Source: Allomuricauda sp. (GTDB taxonomy: Bacteria > Bacteroidota > Bacteroidia > Flavobacteriales > Flavobacteriaceae). Taken from it: 64,000 nt of DNA. The DNA lies in assembly GCA_003712125.1 (NCBI GenBank), contig RHLF01000001.1, forward strand, positions 806,001-870,000, written 5' to 3'. Below, in pieces: positions 9,440-18,548 of this stretch; position 1 is the stretch's first letter; every line of letters starts with the position of its first letter. Below the pieces are notes generated by a model that saw only the letters and a list, made by a program, of their open reading frames with translations, made no database searches and was not told where the DNA came from. The translations under genes were made by a program, and so were the position numbers.

Positions 9440-9850
9440 TTAGGAGTTCTTTTCTTTCGATTTTACCTCCATTTTCTGAAGCATTTTCGAGGCGAAAAAG
9501 GTCTCTATGATCAAGGCGATCAAATAGGGTATAAAAAAGGCGGCAAACTCGCCACCTTGCATTTTGCCATCGCTCTTGTATGATGGGTAAAACACCAAAA
9601 AGAAGATTAAAAATTTTAATAAACTTCCCCCCATGAACAAAAATCCGATGGCATTGCTAAGCTTTTCTTTTAGGTAGAAGAGTAACAAAAAAATACCCAA
9701 GGCCATGACATAATTGACTACATAAGACAAGGGCATTAGGTTGTTCCAAAGGGGCTCGTCTATTGCATTCAAGATCAGAAGATGTAACCCAAAGGCCGTA
9801 CTTAAACAAGCGAACAAAATAAGTGAAAATCGGATAGGTAGGTTTGCCAT
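9440..9850 (-). CDS. Small four-helix membrane protein of the atp cluster (DUF6168-like)
   Basis: 136 residues starting MANLPIRF at 9850; the frame is open further upstream, but that part overlaps atpZ and reads as shadow sequence. There are four hydrophobic spans at about residues 8-26, 37-57, 70-88 and 100-120 with a Lys-rich tail. The ATG overlaps the atpZ stop codon by one base (TAATG), so translation is coupled. Its position, between an AtpZ/AtpI-like gene and atpB, suggests an assembly or ion-supply role for the Fo sector like AtpI, but this is inference. I believe it belongs to the flavobacterial DUF6168 family. Confidence 0.8.
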   Translation of the reverse strand: MANLPIRFSLILFACLSTAFGLHLLILNAIDEPLWNNLMPLSYVVNYVMALGIFLLLFYLKEKLSNAIGFLFMGGSLLKFLIFFLVFYPSYKSDGKMQGGEFAAFFIPYLIALIIETFFASKMLQKMEVKSKEKNS

Positions 9851-10080
9851 TAGTTTTGAATTCGTTTTAGCTGTCGCAAAACTACCCAAATAGAAATTGC
9901 CACTCCGAGTAAAGTGGCAATTGCTGTAAAAATTCGTTTTTCTGTCTGATATTTTTCGTCCAACCAATTGCCCCCCTTTGCAGCGAGAAATATGATTGCT
10001 CCCATTTCAAACGCTATGCCGGTTAACATTACGGCATTTTTGAATTTCTTGTTGGTGTTAGGAGACTTTTGCTGGTTCAT
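9850..10080 (-). CDS. atpZ: AtpZ/AtpI family protein
   Basis: 76 residues with two membrane helices (about 15-35 and 48-67). The FEMGAIIFLAAKGGNWLDEKY segment is the AtpZ/AtpI hallmark (glycine-containing helix then W-L-D). Relatives help assemble the c ring or carry Mg2+/Ca2+ alongside the ATP synthase. The gene start overlaps the bactofilin gene end by 23 bases and its stop overlaps the next ATG, consistent with a single long operon. Confidence 0.85.
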   Translation of the reverse strand: MNQQKSPNTNKKFKNAVMLTGIAFEMGAIIFLAAKGGNWLDEKYQTEKRIFTAIATLLGVAISIWVVLRQLKRIQN

Positions 10081-10495
10081 TTAACTTGGTGGCTGGCGCT
10101 TCTTTTGAGGCTCCGTTGGGTGTGGCGGTCAGGGCTTTGCCCATGGTACAAGACGCATTGAAAGTCGCCCCAGGCTCAACAGAAAGTTTTGAAACCGACA
10201 CCGTGCCATCAATAACCGCAGAAGCTTTTAGCGACAATAGGTCTTTTACGTAAAGTTCTCCATTAAAATTGCCTTCAATATCGGCGTTCACACATTCTAC
10301 TTTTCCTTTGATAAGGCCTCCTTTGCCAATTACCACCTTGCCAGAAGTTTTGACATTGCCCTCCAATTTCCCATCTATTCGAAAATCGGCTTCTGAGGTG
10401 ATATTTCCTTTTATCTTGGTGTTCTTTTCGATTCGGTTGGGTTGGCCTGTGCCGAAATCGCTCGCCATGCGGTCTCTTTTGTTGTCGGAAAACAT
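10058..10495 (-). CDS. Bactofilin (polymer-forming cytoskeletal protein)
   Basis: 145 residues. The central region from about residue 23 to 115 is the bactofilin beta-helix, with repeating hydrophobic-glycine turns (IKGNI, FRIDGKLEGNV, VVIGKGGLIKGKV, IDGTV). The flanking tails are disordered and Lys/Ala-rich. Bactofilins form nucleotide-independent filaments at the cytoplasmic membrane and organise cell-envelope machines. The start is 4 bases after the sprE stop codon and the end overlaps atpZ, so it is probably co-expressed with both. Confidence 0.93.
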   Translation of the reverse strand: MFSDNKRDRMASDFGTGQPNRIEKNTKIKGNITSEADFRIDGKLEGNVKTSGKVVIGKGGLIKGKVECVNADIEGNFNGELYVKDLLSLKASAVIDGTVSVSKLSVEPGATFNASCTMGKALTATPNGASKEAPATKLNEPAKVS

Positions 10496-10499
10496 TGTT

Positions 10500-13058
10500 C
10501 TATGGTTTTGGGGTTAATTGTCTACTCAAATAATCATCCAAATTTTTATGTACCTGAATGATTTTATAGTTGGACGATAAAATTACAAAATTCTCATCTT
10601 TAATGCGGTAGTCCCTATTGTTTTTTAACAGCTCTGCATAGCCCAAAGCAAAGTCTTTCGAACGAAAACCATGAACTACTACAAATTGGTCTTCTAAATT
10701 GTAAATGTCTTTAGAGACCAGGTTCTTATACCGTAAGTCTTTGATTGATTCCTCTAAGCGCTTCTTTAATTTTAAAGCCCGCTCATCATCCTTAATTTTA
10801 AAAGGAAAAACAACCTTCCAATTCCCACTTCCTGAAGTCCCTGTTTCGTCTGAAAAATCTTTGGTTTCAAGCTTTGGCAACTGTTCAGCGACCATTTGTT
10901 CGGCTTTTTTACCCTCGGGATTATTGGGGTAAGTCAGTGCCACATAGTTCAGGGCCTCTTTAAAGGAATCGAAACCTTGAAGTCTGCCAATCGCATTGGC
11001 CTTGAGCATTTCAAATTTTGGAACAATTGGATCACCTGTAAACAGGTTTATAAGTTCTTCAGCCCGGGTGATTACCTCTAAAAATCGCTGTTCTTGAAAT
11101 TCTTTGTACAGCGCATTATATCTGGCATCAGGGCTATCTGAACTATCGGCCAATACGGCTTGCGGGTTTAACAATATCTCGGCATAGCGCGAATCGGGAT
11201 GGTTTGAAATAATGTCTTGCTTCATGTTATCGGCCAAGACAACGCTTCCTTGTTCCTCGTATATTTTAAACAGATTGTATTTGGAGGGTAAAATCAAGCG
11301 CTCCTCGGGTTCAGATCTTAAAACCGATTCAAGTTTTGAGGCCGCCAATAGGTTTTCCCTAAACTTTTCTTTGTAAATGATGCCCAGTTGATAATTGGCA
11401 AAATTGCGCTCGGTGCGCAAACTGTCAATCGTATTCTCATCGGTAAGCACGGTGCCCAAATAGTAATCCAAATCATATCGCTGTTCGTCGGTGACCGCTT
11501 CGGGATTACTTCCATCGGCCAACACTTCCTGACCTGTATCTTCAGAAGGCGCTGTGCGTGTTTTATTGCTCCATCGCCAGTCATCTTCCAACAACCGTTC
11601 TCCCCAGCGTGTTTTGAAGTCATTTTTTCCGTAGCCCAAGCTGGTTATATTGTAAAAATAAAATTTGCCTTTATTCTCTTTACCTCCGGCTGATTCGGCA
11701 AAAGCGGCAAAACCTGCTGTGGTGCGTTCCAATTCTTTTTGGGCCGCCTCTTCATCCTTTCGTTTCAACTCGGCGATGTATGCTTCAAAATAGGTGACTC
11801 TTTCATCGTCTGTCATTTCAAACAAGGTGATTACGCTATCGGCGTGCTGAACAACATCTTCGTAGGTAATAACATCTTCAAGGTTATCAAGGCGTTTTTT
11901 AATGCTCCGGTATTTTTTGGTGTTCTCTTCGAGATTGGTCAAGGTACTATCGTAGTATGCTCCAGAAGTTTTATAAGCATCGGCATCAAAATAATAATCT
12001 GCCAAATTTTGATAGTTTTTCGCGTTTAATTTGCGCTCACCATTGTTTGCGCGGAGCGATTTGTTGTAATAGGCCAGAGCCAAACTGTCTGAGCCTGTTG
12101 CCAAATGAAATTGGGCAACTTCTCTAAAAATCTTACCCAAAAAAGGTCGATTTTCACGATTTTCCTCGAGTTCGGTCAAATACGCCAACAATGTTTCTTT
12201 ATTGTTTTCGGTAATTGTTGTGTTTTGAATCTTCTTTAAATGGGCATTGATCATATACACCCTAGGGGATTTTCTATTTAGGGCAATGACTTTGTCAAAG
12301 GCATAATTGGCACTGTCCTTAAAACCCAGTTGATTGTATAGCTGGCCTATGATAAATAAATAACGGCCACGCTCTTCGTTCTTTTTGGTATACGATTGCG
12401 CTATCTTGAGTTTTTGAATAGCAGTATCCGGCGCTTTCAAATTGATATAGCATTGTGCTATAACGGCATTGGCATCAGCATACTCTTGGTCTTTAAGCGA
12501 TTCATATCGGAAAAGGCGTTCCAGGTTTTTTATTGCCAGTTCAGGATTATCCAAACGCATGTTTGTTTTCTCGCGCCAAATAGTGGCCTCATTTAGTTTG
12601 TCACTGGTTACATATTTTCTTCTGATGTAATTGAAGGCTTCAAGAGCGGGAATATAGCGCTGGTCAAAGTAACGTGCTTTACCCAACAAGAGAAAGGCCT
12701 CATCGGTTTGTGGATTGCGTTCTTCGTCCTTAATATCCATACTGTGTTTTTGTATGGCCTTGGTCGCTTTTTCTTCGGCAATGACAAAGTTGGGGTTGTT
12801 GTCCTCAGAGTCAAGTTTGATTTCATCAGTGACCTCGAGACGTTCTACAGGCAATACTTCCCAAAAATCATCGCGATAAGAATTGTTCAATTCTTCACGC
12901 CCCTGTTCAAAGGCAATATTCCCGTTGTACAAAGTATTGTACTTGGTATTCAAGGCGTGCCAATTGCGGTTTAAAAAAGCGTCTTTTTTGGTTGAACATC
13001 CCCAAAAAAAGAGAACCCCTAGCAGGGCCAAAAGAAGAAATCGAAAATGAAGCTTCAA
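10500..13058 (-). CDS. sprE: SprE/PorW-like TPR lipoprotein of gliding motility / type IX secretion
   Basis: 852 residues. The lipoprotein signal peptide ends FFWGC with Cys21, followed by STKKDAFLNRNWHALNTKYN, the conserved start of the SprE/PorW family. Several tetratricopeptide-type helical repeats follow up to ~residue 350 and again around 550-700. The C-terminal ~100 residues are a small SPOR-like alpha/beta domain. SprE is needed for gliding and type IX secretion in Flavobacterium johnsoniae, and PorW is its counterpart in Porphyromonas. The length matches the family (about 850-870). It is first in a run that continues into bactofilin and atp genes. Confidence 0.88.
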   Translation of the reverse strand: MKLHFRFLLLALLGVLFFWGCSTKKDAFLNRNWHALNTKYNTLYNGNIAFEQGREELNNSYRDDFWEVLPVERLEVTDEIKLDSEDNNPNFVIAEEKATKAIQKHSMDIKDEERNPQTDEAFLLLGKARYFDQRYIPALEAFNYIRRKYVTSDKLNEATIWREKTNMRLDNPELAIKNLERLFRYESLKDQEYADANAVIAQCYINLKAPDTAIQKLKIAQSYTKKNEERGRYLFIIGQLYNQLGFKDSANYAFDKVIALNRKSPRVYMINAHLKKIQNTTITENNKETLLAYLTELEENRENRPFLGKIFREVAQFHLATGSDSLALAYYNKSLRANNGERKLNAKNYQNLADYYFDADAYKTSGAYYDSTLTNLEENTKKYRSIKKRLDNLEDVITYEDVVQHADSVITLFEMTDDERVTYFEAYIAELKRKDEEAAQKELERTTAGFAAFAESAGGKENKGKFYFYNITSLGYGKNDFKTRWGERLLEDDWRWSNKTRTAPSEDTGQEVLADGSNPEAVTDEQRYDLDYYLGTVLTDENTIDSLRTERNFANYQLGIIYKEKFRENLLAASKLESVLRSEPEERLILPSKYNLFKIYEEQGSVVLADNMKQDIISNHPDSRYAEILLNPQAVLADSSDSPDARYNALYKEFQEQRFLEVITRAEELINLFTGDPIVPKFEMLKANAIGRLQGFDSFKEALNYVALTYPNNPEGKKAEQMVAEQLPKLETKDFSDETGTSGSGNWKVVFPFKIKDDERALKLKKRLEESIKDLRYKNLVSKDIYNLEDQFVVVHGFRSKDFALGYAELLKNNRDYRIKDENFVILSSNYKIIQVHKNLDDYLSRQLTPKP

Positions 13059-13152
13059 AATAATAATCTTTCCTACCTATGCATAACTCAAAAAAGGATA
13101 GAATATTATAGGGCTTATCGGTAAAACGCACATAAAATTTTAATGGAAATAC

Positions 13153-14211
13153 TTATGGCCATAATTTCATTGCAATATCACCTATAGAACTTGCATTGGC
13201 AGATTGTGCCGATACATTGGACAGTACTATAATCCCATTCTTTTTTAACACATCAAGTGCCATGAACGAACGATATCCTCCAGTACCTCCACCATGCCTA
13301 ACCAAATTTTTTTCGTCACTGTATGATAAATGCCACCCGAGGCCAATCGCAGTATTTTCTGAAATTTCAAAAGTCTTCTCCCTTGTCATTTTCATTGCCG
13401 TATTATTTGGATCAAACTGTGCCTTTGCAAAATTTGATAAGTCTTGGGTTGTTGATAAAATGGCACCTGCTCCCTCCAACGCGCCCAAATCCCAGTTGAG
13501 GGCTCCATTACCATCTACAAGTCGGGTTTTAAGCGTTTCTCTTCGTACGGTAGAATTCTTCATGTTGTTTTTCGAGAAAATGAGGGTTTGATATAGCGAT
13601 TCCAACTCCTGATTTTTGATTTTTGATAACGCTTGCCCCAGGAGACCTACGGCCAAATTTGAATAGGCATATTTGTTCTGGTCTTCTTTTTTAATGCTTA
13701 TATAATCCTTAAAATACTCTTTCAAGGCCTCCTCCCCATAATGCTTATAAGGGTTTCTAAAGTCTTTTACCCAATTGCTGAAGTTGTCGGGTAATCTGGG
13801 CAGACCTGAGGTGTGATTCGACAATTGCTTAAAAGATATCGACAACTCGTTTTCGGTCTCGTAACCCAAATAGTCAGCAACATCATCATTAAGTCTTATA
13901 GTTCCCTCTTCCACAAAATTTGCCAACACAGTTGCAGTAAAGACTTTTGTGATAGAACCAATCTCGAATGCTGATTGATAATTTTCCACCGCTTTGATGG
14001 TATCCCTAGATTTTCTAAGTCCGAAAAAGATGGGTTCACCTCCTGAAATGATAGCTATGGAAATCTCTGTGCCGGCAGGAAACCGATCAACAATTTCAAG
14101 AATCGAATCTCGCTTTTCAAAATTGATGTATTCATAAAAGTTTTCTGACGCTTGACCCCATACCTTGAAGCCGGCAATCGCGAATACCAAGAAAAACCAA
14201 TTTTTCATCAC
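13153..14211 (-). CDS. Serine hydrolase, beta-lactamase/penicillin-binding class C family
   Basis: 352 residues with a signal peptide (about 1-20, ending VWGQA). The three active-site motifs of the family are present: S-I-T-K at 86-89 (nucleophile Ser86), Y-S-N at 183-185, and H-G-G-G at 306-309 replacing the KTG box. Such proteins are D-aminopeptidases, esterases or beta-lactamase-like enzymes in the periplasm; the substrate cannot be predicted. The gene lies 9 bases after the ABC ATPase gene, so it may be co-transcribed with the transporter. Confidence 0.88.
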   Translation of the reverse strand: MMKNWFFLVFAIAGFKVWGQASENFYEYINFEKRDSILEIVDRFPAGTEISIAIISGGEPIFFGLRKSRDTIKAVENYQSAFEIGSITKVFTATVLANFVEEGTIRLNDDVADYLGYETENELSISFKQLSNHTSGLPRLPDNFSNWVKDFRNPYKHYGEEALKEYFKDYISIKKEDQNKYAYSNLAVGLLGQALSKIKNQELESLYQTLIFSKNNMKNSTVRRETLKTRLVDGNGALNWDLGALEGAGAILSTTQDLSNFAKAQFDPNNTAMKMTREKTFEISENTAIGLGWHLSYSDEKNLVRHGGGTGGYRSFMALDVLKKNGIIVLSNVSAQSANASSIGDIAMKLWP

Positions 14212-14220
14212 CCTAGATTT

Positions 14221-14916
14221 TTACCCCCCAAAGAAGGTTTCCAATTCCCTCAAGGTTTCCGTTGAGGTTTTAATGTCTTTGACAACCTCTCCCTTGTTGA
14301 GCACAACAATACGCTCGCACACATCAGTTACGTGCATTAAATCATGGCTAGACACTAACACAGTGACCTCCTCTTTGGCGGCCAATTCTTTAATTATTCC
14401 TTTTAATCGAATTTGGGTTGTAGGGTCTAAGTTGGCGAAGGGTTCATCCAAAATAACAACCTCAGGGTTTCCGATAAAACTGGCCACAATACCCGCCTTT
14501 TTTTGATTCCCCTTAGAAAGGTCGCGCAAATACTTTTTTTGCCCCAAAATTTCACCATGGAAAAAATCTTCAAACTGTGCCAACAAGTTATCCACATCGG
14601 CCTTGTTACGGCCCCGAAGTTCACCAATAAAATAGAAGTATTCCTCTGGGGTCAAGTAGCCGATTAAAAAAGTCTCATCAATGAAAGATGAAGTAAAGGG
14701 TTTCCAATCTTCGCTCTTGTCAACTTGAACGCCATGGTTGTCGATATGCCCTGTAGTGGGTTTGATCAAATCTAACAACAAACTAAACAATGTCGTTTTG
14801 CCCGCGCCGTTGTTGCCGACCAAACCGAAACTTTGGCCTTTAGGAATTTCTAGTTTATCGATATTAAGTACGGTTTGCGATCCGTATTTTTTTGTAAGAT
14901 GCTCTGCTAGTATCAT
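14221..14916 (-). CDS. ABC transporter ATP-binding protein
   Basis: 231 residues. Walker A GNNGAGKTT is at 34-42, the signature LSKGN at 133-137, Walker B VVILDEP at 153-159 and the switch His at 191. It resembles the single-domain ATPases that pair with large hydrophobic exporter subunits. The partner is the DUF5687-like membrane protein immediately upstream (27-base gap). The substrate is unknown. Confidence 0.93.
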   Translation of the reverse strand: MILAEHLTKKYGSQTVLNIDKLEIPKGQSFGLVGNNGAGKTTLFSLLLDLIKPTTGHIDNHGVQVDKSEDWKPFTSSFIDETFLIGYLTPEEYFYFIGELRGRNKADVDNLLAQFEDFFHGEILGQKKYLRDLSKGNQKKAGIVASFIGNPEVVILDEPFANLDPTTQIRLKGIIKELAAKEEVTVLVSSHDLMHVTDVCERIVVLNKGEVVKDIKTSTETLRELETFFGG

Positions 14917-14943
14917 TCGTCTTTAGGTTCTGATAAATCTGTA

Positions 14944-16410
14944 TTAATCTTTTTCTTTAAAGCCAGCGATCATGCGATGCTTTTTGGCCAAATACTGTTT
15001 GGTGATGCTGTTCATCAAGGTGTTTCTCAAGGCAAACCCGATAAGTCCCATAACCGTCAATGCAATCAATGCCGCATTCAAGGAAATCAAAAAATAGAAG
15101 ACCGAGAAAATAAGTATAGGGGCCCCCAATACGGGTAGCATGATCAAAAACTGGGTTGCGCTGGTGCCTTGCATGTTTCCGAATGGACTTTGATCCAATT
15201 CGATTCTTTTTTTGTTGAAGGATCCGAAAAAGAGTATCACCGGAATGTTCACGCCAAAATTGTAGATGGCACATGCCGTATTGATCAACAAGACATCGGT
15301 TCCAAAATACACGTATGGAATGGTCAAAAAGAACATTACCACTACACTCACCGCAATCAGCAAGGACTTGGATTCCAGATATTTTCGCATGGGAATGTTC
15401 TGCGCCATCATCATAGAATAGTAGGAGCTGTCCCATGCCGGAATGAATTGGCCAAAATTGCTCAAGAAAATGCCGGTCATAAAAATGCCCAAAAAGCAAT
15501 GCATTACCTTCATGTCCGAATAGATATCCTGGGTATAGAAGATCAACCCGTAGAATACAAAAAGTAAAGAGATCCAAACTTGCGATTTGGTACGTTTGTT
15601 GCGCCAAATCATTTTTAAATCCAATTGGAGGAAAGCACCCAGCTCCCCAAAGCGTTTGGTCCAAGTCAAATCAGACGTCTTCGCTTCTTTGATTTTGCTC
15701 TTTAAGGCTCCCTCAAGAGAGATGCTGTTTTTTAAATACCGGTAATTCATTTGATAGGTGAGGAAGGCAAGGGCAAGCGGAATTAGCACGGTTGCCGGGT
15801 AAACGAACAACCCATGAAAAATAGGCCCGAATACATCCTTTACAGAAAAAATTCCGAAATAATCCAAAGCGTAAAGTCCTATCAATAAGGCCCCCAAAGC
15901 ATATAAGGCCTTGTCAACTTTATTGATTAAAAAATTGACATAGTTCATGCAGAGCACCAATGCAAAAATCGAAACCCACCAGAGCAATACATTCAATGTT
16001 GGATAGTCTTTTACAATCAATACGATGCCAAATGGGATGAAAAATACCAAGGCCAAAAGATTGTAGAACGAAACTGCCGAACGCCCTAGAATGTAATGGG
16101 CTATCGATGATTTTTTAATATTGGAAATGAGCAAGGGTTTAATATCCATGACCGGAAGCTTCTGCATGAAATAGCGAAAGAAGAGTTCAATCAAAATCCA
16201 ATAAATGAAATAGCGGCTGAGCATCCACATTGGATTTTCATCTGGAAAAATCTTGCGAAGTATAAAATACAAGCTAGAGCCCATAGCCAACAGCGCCACA
16301 AACATATAAATGGCAAAAAAGCCCATCAAAATCTTTACGGCAATACTTTTTCCGAATGAAGAGGATCTAAAAAAAGATTTCCATTGAAGTCTTAGGAAGC
16401 GTTTGAACAT
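14944..16410 (-). CDS. ABC exporter membrane protein (DUF5687-like)
   Basis: 488 residues from the ATG at 16410 (MFKRFLRLQWKSFFRSSSFG); the longer reading to 16521 adds a Lys-rich stretch without family features. About 11-12 membrane helices are visible. The N-terminal L-Q-W-K-S-F-x-R segment is typical of flavobacterial DUF5687 proteins, which sit beside an ABC ATPase as here. It is probably the membrane half of an exporter with the 14221-14916 ATPase. Confidence 0.85.
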   Translation of the reverse strand: MFKRFLRLQWKSFFRSSSFGKSIAVKILMGFFAIYMFVALLAMGSSLYFILRKIFPDENPMWMLSRYFIYWILIELFFRYFMQKLPVMDIKPLLISNIKKSSIAHYILGRSAVSFYNLLALVFFIPFGIVLIVKDYPTLNVLLWWVSIFALVLCMNYVNFLINKVDKALYALGALLIGLYALDYFGIFSVKDVFGPIFHGLFVYPATVLIPLALAFLTYQMNYRYLKNSISLEGALKSKIKEAKTSDLTWTKRFGELGAFLQLDLKMIWRNKRTKSQVWISLLFVFYGLIFYTQDIYSDMKVMHCFLGIFMTGIFLSNFGQFIPAWDSSYYSMMMAQNIPMRKYLESKSLLIAVSVVVMFFLTIPYVYFGTDVLLINTACAIYNFGVNIPVILFFGSFNKKRIELDQSPFGNMQGTSATQFLIMLPVLGAPILIFSVFYFLISLNAALIALTVMGLIGFALRNTLMNSITKQYLAKKHRMIAGFKEKD

Positions 16411-16506
16411 GGTTGGCAAATTTTTCAGAAAGTTAGTAGCAACAACTCGTTTTTTGTTACACTTTTTTTCTTTTTCGAAAAATAAGACAGAAAACACCGT
16501 AATCCG

Positions 16507-16514
16507 TAGCTTTG
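16507..16514 (+). promoter_or_regulatory. -7 element for the ferredoxin reductase gene
   Basis: TAGCTTTG matches TAnnTTTG 17 bases upstream of the ATG at 16532. A clear TTG at the expected distance is not evident. Confidence 0.4.
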
Positions 16515-16531
16515 CATCCAAAATTTATGCT

Positions 16532-17584
16532 ATGAGCGATTTTTACTCGCTAAAAGTTGACGCTATTGAGCGTTTAACCCCGAGTTCGGTGTCGGTATCC
16601 TTTGAAGTTCCCGAAGACTTAAAAGACATTTTTGCATTTACCGCTGGGCAATACATTACCCTCAAGCAAGAAATTGAAGGAGCGGAAGTCCGTAGGGCCT
16701 ATTCCATTTCATGCGCACCTAAATCAGGGCAAATAACCGTTGGTATCAAAAAAGTGAAAGACGGCACCTTTTCGGTTTATGCCAATGAGGTCTTAAAAAA
16801 AGGTGATTTGTTGGACGTAATGCCACCCGAAGGACGCTTTGTTTTCGAACCAAGCCCTTTGTCTGTGTCAATTGCGGCATTCGCTGCCGGTAGTGGGATA
16901 ACCCCGATAATGAGCATCGCTGAGAGCGTATTGGCGAGCAATGCAGCCAATAAGTTTGTTTTGGTTTTTGGCAATCAAGGCCCTAACGAAGTAATGTACG
17001 CACAGCAAATTCAGGAACTTCAAGATAAATATACTGATAGGTTTTTTATTTTGCACACCTTCAGCCGCCAACCGGGTGCTGCCGATGCCTTATTTGGGCG
17101 CATTGAAAATTCAACAGTCAACCTCATCTTAAAAAACAAGTTTAAGGAGACTTCTTTTGATCAATTCTATTTGTGCGGGCCCGAGGAAATGATCCAAACG
17201 GTCAAAACTTCGCTTTTGAACAATCATATTGCCGAAGAAAAGATTCTGTTCGAGCTCTTTACCACAACGAACACAGAGGACGATTTAGCCGAAAACTTGG
17301 ACGGAAAAACAAGTGTCAAGGTTCTTTTGGATGATGAGACCTTTGAGCTTGCCATGGAGAAAAAGGAACTGGTTCTGGATGCGGTTCTCAAAAATAACAT
17401 CGATGCCCCCTATTCTTGCCAAGGCGGCGTTTGCAGCAGTTGTATTGCCAGGGTAACCGAGGGCAAGGCAGAAATGGTAAAAAACCAGATACTGACCGAT
17501 GGTGAAGTAGCAGAAGGTCTGATTTTAACCTGTCAGGCACATCCATTGACGCCAACCTTAAAAATTGACTATGATGATGTCTGA
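16532..17584 (+). CDS. PaaE-like NAD(P)H oxidoreductase with FAD and plant-type 2Fe-2S domains
   Basis: 350 residues from the ATG at 16532, preceded by a -7 element; the upstream in-frame extension to 16403 overlaps the divergent gene. Order of domains: FAD-binding beta-barrel with RAYS at 55-58; NAD(P)-binding domain with GSGITP at 120-125 and YLCGPEEM near 213; C-terminal ferredoxin with ligands Cys296, 301, 304 and 334 (CQGGVCSSC...TCQ). The architecture is that of the electron-transfer subunit of phenylacetyl-CoA epoxidase and class-I ring-hydroxylating reductases. No paaABCD genes are nearby, so the redox partner is unknown. Its 3' end overlaps the convergent patatin gene by 16 bases. 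Confidence 0.92.
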   Translation: MSDFYSLKVDAIERLTPSSVSVSFEVPEDLKDIFAFTAGQYITLKQEIEGAEVRRAYSISCAPKSGQITVGIKKVKDGTFSVYANEVLKKGDLLDVMPPEGRFVFEPSPLSVSIAAFAAGSGITPIMSIAESVLASNAANKFVLVFGNQGPNEVMYAQQIQELQDKYTDRFFILHTFSRQPGAADALFGRIENSTVNLILKNKFKETSFDQFYLCGPEEMIQTVKTSLLNNHIAEEKILFELFTTTNTEDDLAENLDGKTSVKVLLDDETFELAMEKKELVLDAVLKNNIDAPYSCQGGVCSSCIARVTEGKAEMVKNQILTDGEVAEGLILTCQAHPLTPTLKIDYDDV

Positions 17585-18360
17585 TTTAGCGCTTTTTCAA
17601 GGGCACTAGTGGCGGCTTCATAACCTATCGCAAAAGCTTTATCAATATCCTTTTTATCGAGAATTCCTATTTGTGACAATTCTTGTGGTTCGACCATCAG
17701 GTCACATTGCCCTATTTTTTCCCTTGAGGATGCATAGATCATCAAACCCGTGATCCTACTTGCCAGTTGTATGGAGTTTTTAAGGTCTTTTTTTTGAAGC
17801 TCTTCCGTAATGGAAACATTGCTTCCAATGATGAAATCACATTCACCTTCAATGTATTCCTTTGGGAAGTTGTTCATAATTCCTCCGTCGGCATATTGAA
17901 CGCCATCGATTTCAACTGGGCTAAAAAATGGGGAAAGCGCAGCTGAGGCCAACAATGGCATAATGAGCGGCCCCTCACTAAAAACCGCCTCTTTTCCATG
18001 CATTAAATCTGTTGCGACCACATATAGCGGCCATTTTAAAGAAGAAAAACTGTCTTGGGGGAAGTATTTTTTAAATAAGGGCAGATAACGCTCTGTATCC
18101 ATAAAGCCAGGCTTGCCAATGGCAAAAAAGCGGTATTGAAAAATTGGGGTGTCCTTAAAAAATTGAATTATTTTTTCAATCGTATGGCCTCTGGCGTATA
18201 AAGCACCTACAAGTGCACCAACACTGCTTCCTGCAATAAATTTGATTTGAATCTGGTGCTCATCCAAAGCTTTTAACAATCCAATATGCGCCATGCCACG
18301 CACCCCGCCTCCGGAAAGTACCAAACCAATAGATTTCGAATTAGCAATGGTCTTTTGCAT
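17569..18360 (-). CDS. Patatin-like phospholipase
   Basis: 263 residues. The oxyanion loop GGGVRG is at 17-22, the nucleophile elbow G-S-S-V-G at 44-48 (Ser46) and the catalytic Asp in DGG at 158-160, so the Ser/Asp dyad is complete. It lacks a signal peptide and is compact, like the RssA/NTE-type cytosolic patatins. The predicted reaction is hydrolysis of acyl esters of (lyso)phospholipids. The only start is ATG at 18360, and a -7 element ends 4 bases before it, so the transcript may be almost leaderless. Confidence 0.92.
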   Translation of the reverse strand: MQKTIANSKSIGLVLSGGGVRGMAHIGLLKALDEHQIQIKFIAGSSVGALVGALYARGHTIEKIIQFFKDTPIFQYRFFAIGKPGFMDTERYLPLFKKYFPQDSFSSLKWPLYVVATDLMHGKEAVFSEGPLIMPLLASAALSPFFSPVEIDGVQYADGGIMNNFPKEYIEGECDFIIGSNVSITEELQKKDLKNSIQLASRITGLMIYASSREKIGQCDLMVEPQELSQIGILDKKDIDKAFAIGYEAATSALEKALNQTSS

Positions 18361-18364
18361 GCCC

Positions 18365-18372
18365 CAAAAGTA
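18365..18372 (-). promoter_or_regulatory. -7 element at the patatin start codon
   Basis: TACTTTTG on the minus strand matches TAnnTTTG and ends 4 bases before the ATG at 18360. If it is used, the mRNA would start at or within a few bases of the initiation codon. Confidence 0.4.
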
Positions 18373-18424
18373 ATCGATATCCCCAAAATTTTCATCTGAA
18401 TCACTTGCTAAAGGAGGGTTAAAG

Positions 18425-18442
18425 ACAGACCGACAGGTCTGT
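18425..18442. promoter_or_regulatory. Operator-like palindrome ACAGAC-N6-GTCTGT
   Basis: A perfect 18-base inverted repeat (half-sites 18425-18430 and 18437-18442). It has the same half-site and spacing as the imperfect repeat just upstream of the tetR gene (22058-22075). No T-run flanks it, so a terminator is unlikely. A TetR-type binding site is inferred. Confidence 0.5.
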
Positions 18443-18548
18443 TTGAATTTCTCAAACTCAAAAAAATCACCGTGGTAGGCAGTTCATCGATCTTGTTATC
18501 TTTTCTGACCTAAAAATCAAAGCTATTGGTCCAATGCCGCAAGGGACC

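Noticed and set aside
14587-14600. DnaA-box-like TTATCCACA
   Set aside because: A single copy inside the ABC ATPase coding sequence; no cluster of boxes or AT-rich unwinding region, so not an origin.
14957-15664. 235-codon ORF in another frame of the DUF5687-like gene
   Set aside because: It lies inside the confident permease gene; the composition (many His/Cys/Trp in irregular order) fits a frame shadow.
16403-16531. Longer N-terminus for the ferredoxin reductase
   Set aside because: It overlaps the divergent permease start, is Lys/Phe-rich and lies upstream of the -7 element at 16507; ATG 16532 is preferred.
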